Below are positions 33,191 through 33,235 of a DNA stretch of 33,235 nucleotides, piece after piece. Source of the DNA: Neobacillus paridis. GTDB lineage: Bacteria > Bacillota > Bacilli > Bacillales > Cytobacillaceae. The notes under the pieces were generated by a model. That model was not told the DNA's origin and made no database searches. It worked only from the letters and a program-made list of their open reading frames with translations. The position numbers and the translations under genes are program-made. The first letter of the stretch is position 1. The number at the start of each line of letters is the position of its first letter. Where the stretch lies: assembly GCF_016765675.1 (NCBI RefSeq), contig NZ_JAESWB010000319.1, forward strand, positions 16,927 to 50,161, given 5' to 3'.

Positions 33191-33235
33191 CCACCAAGCG
33201 AAAGCGCGGTAGTGTTCTAAGCTAAATACATGAAA

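Overview
The window is chromosomal DNA from an AT-rich Bacillaceae bacterium (Bacillus, Neobacillus or a close relative). The evidence is strong AGGAGG-type ribosome binding sites, frequent GTG and TTG starts, Bacillus-type sigma-A promoters, and a gene neighbourhood matching the B. subtilis yhb-yhc region (queG, yhbB, trmL, prkA, yhbH, yhcT, yhcU, pgcA). I saw no rRNA, tRNA, CRISPR array, insertion sequence or phage gene. All identifications come from reading the translated sequence and from family knowledge; no search was run.

Left part (1-18600), ordinary core genes: pgcA (cut by the window edge), yhcU-like, yhcT pseudouridine synthase, a GlsB/YeaQ membrane protein, the ykaA-pit phosphate uptake pair, deoC, an unrecognised 106-aa protein, a DUF1646 permease, an orphan KinB-like histidine kinase and a CAP-domain lipoprotein. 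Then come the sporulation pair prkA-yhbH, a possible 29-aa membrane peptide gene, nfrA, trmL, yhbB, queG and a B3/B4-domain protein. Two features lie between genes: a tandem 52-bp repeat (15036-15138), and at 18602-18745 a possible small RNA promoter preceded by a perfect pair of Spo0A-box-like half sites.

Central part (20133-28897), the main accessory region: about 9 kb on the minus strand encode an expanded fructosamine (Amadori product) catabolic locus. It contains the complete enterobacterial-type set frlA (permease), frlB (deglycase), frlC (3-epimerase), frlD (kinase) and an FrlR-like GntR regulator. It also contains a second kinase/epimerase pair, a second GntR regulator, an Amidohydro_2 hydrolase and a YjbQ-family protein. 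The second kinase has changed residues in its sugar-binding motif, while the second epimerase keeps all four metal ligands; I infer a second, related glycated substrate. The operon starts at a good sigma-A promoter whose -10 overlaps a cre-like site and which is flanked by repeated GGTAT motifs. A second promoter precedes the regulator/frlD unit and a 22-bp palindrome precedes frlA.

Right part (29356-33235): a 53-aa zinc-ribbon protein with its own strong ribosome binding site and terminator, gndA (6-phosphogluconate dehydrogenase), and narK (nitrate/nitrite transporter) with an Fnr box at the expected position. Glucose 6-phosphate released by FrlB could enter the oxidative pentose phosphate route through GndA, but gndA is a separate unit and its adjacency may be accidental.
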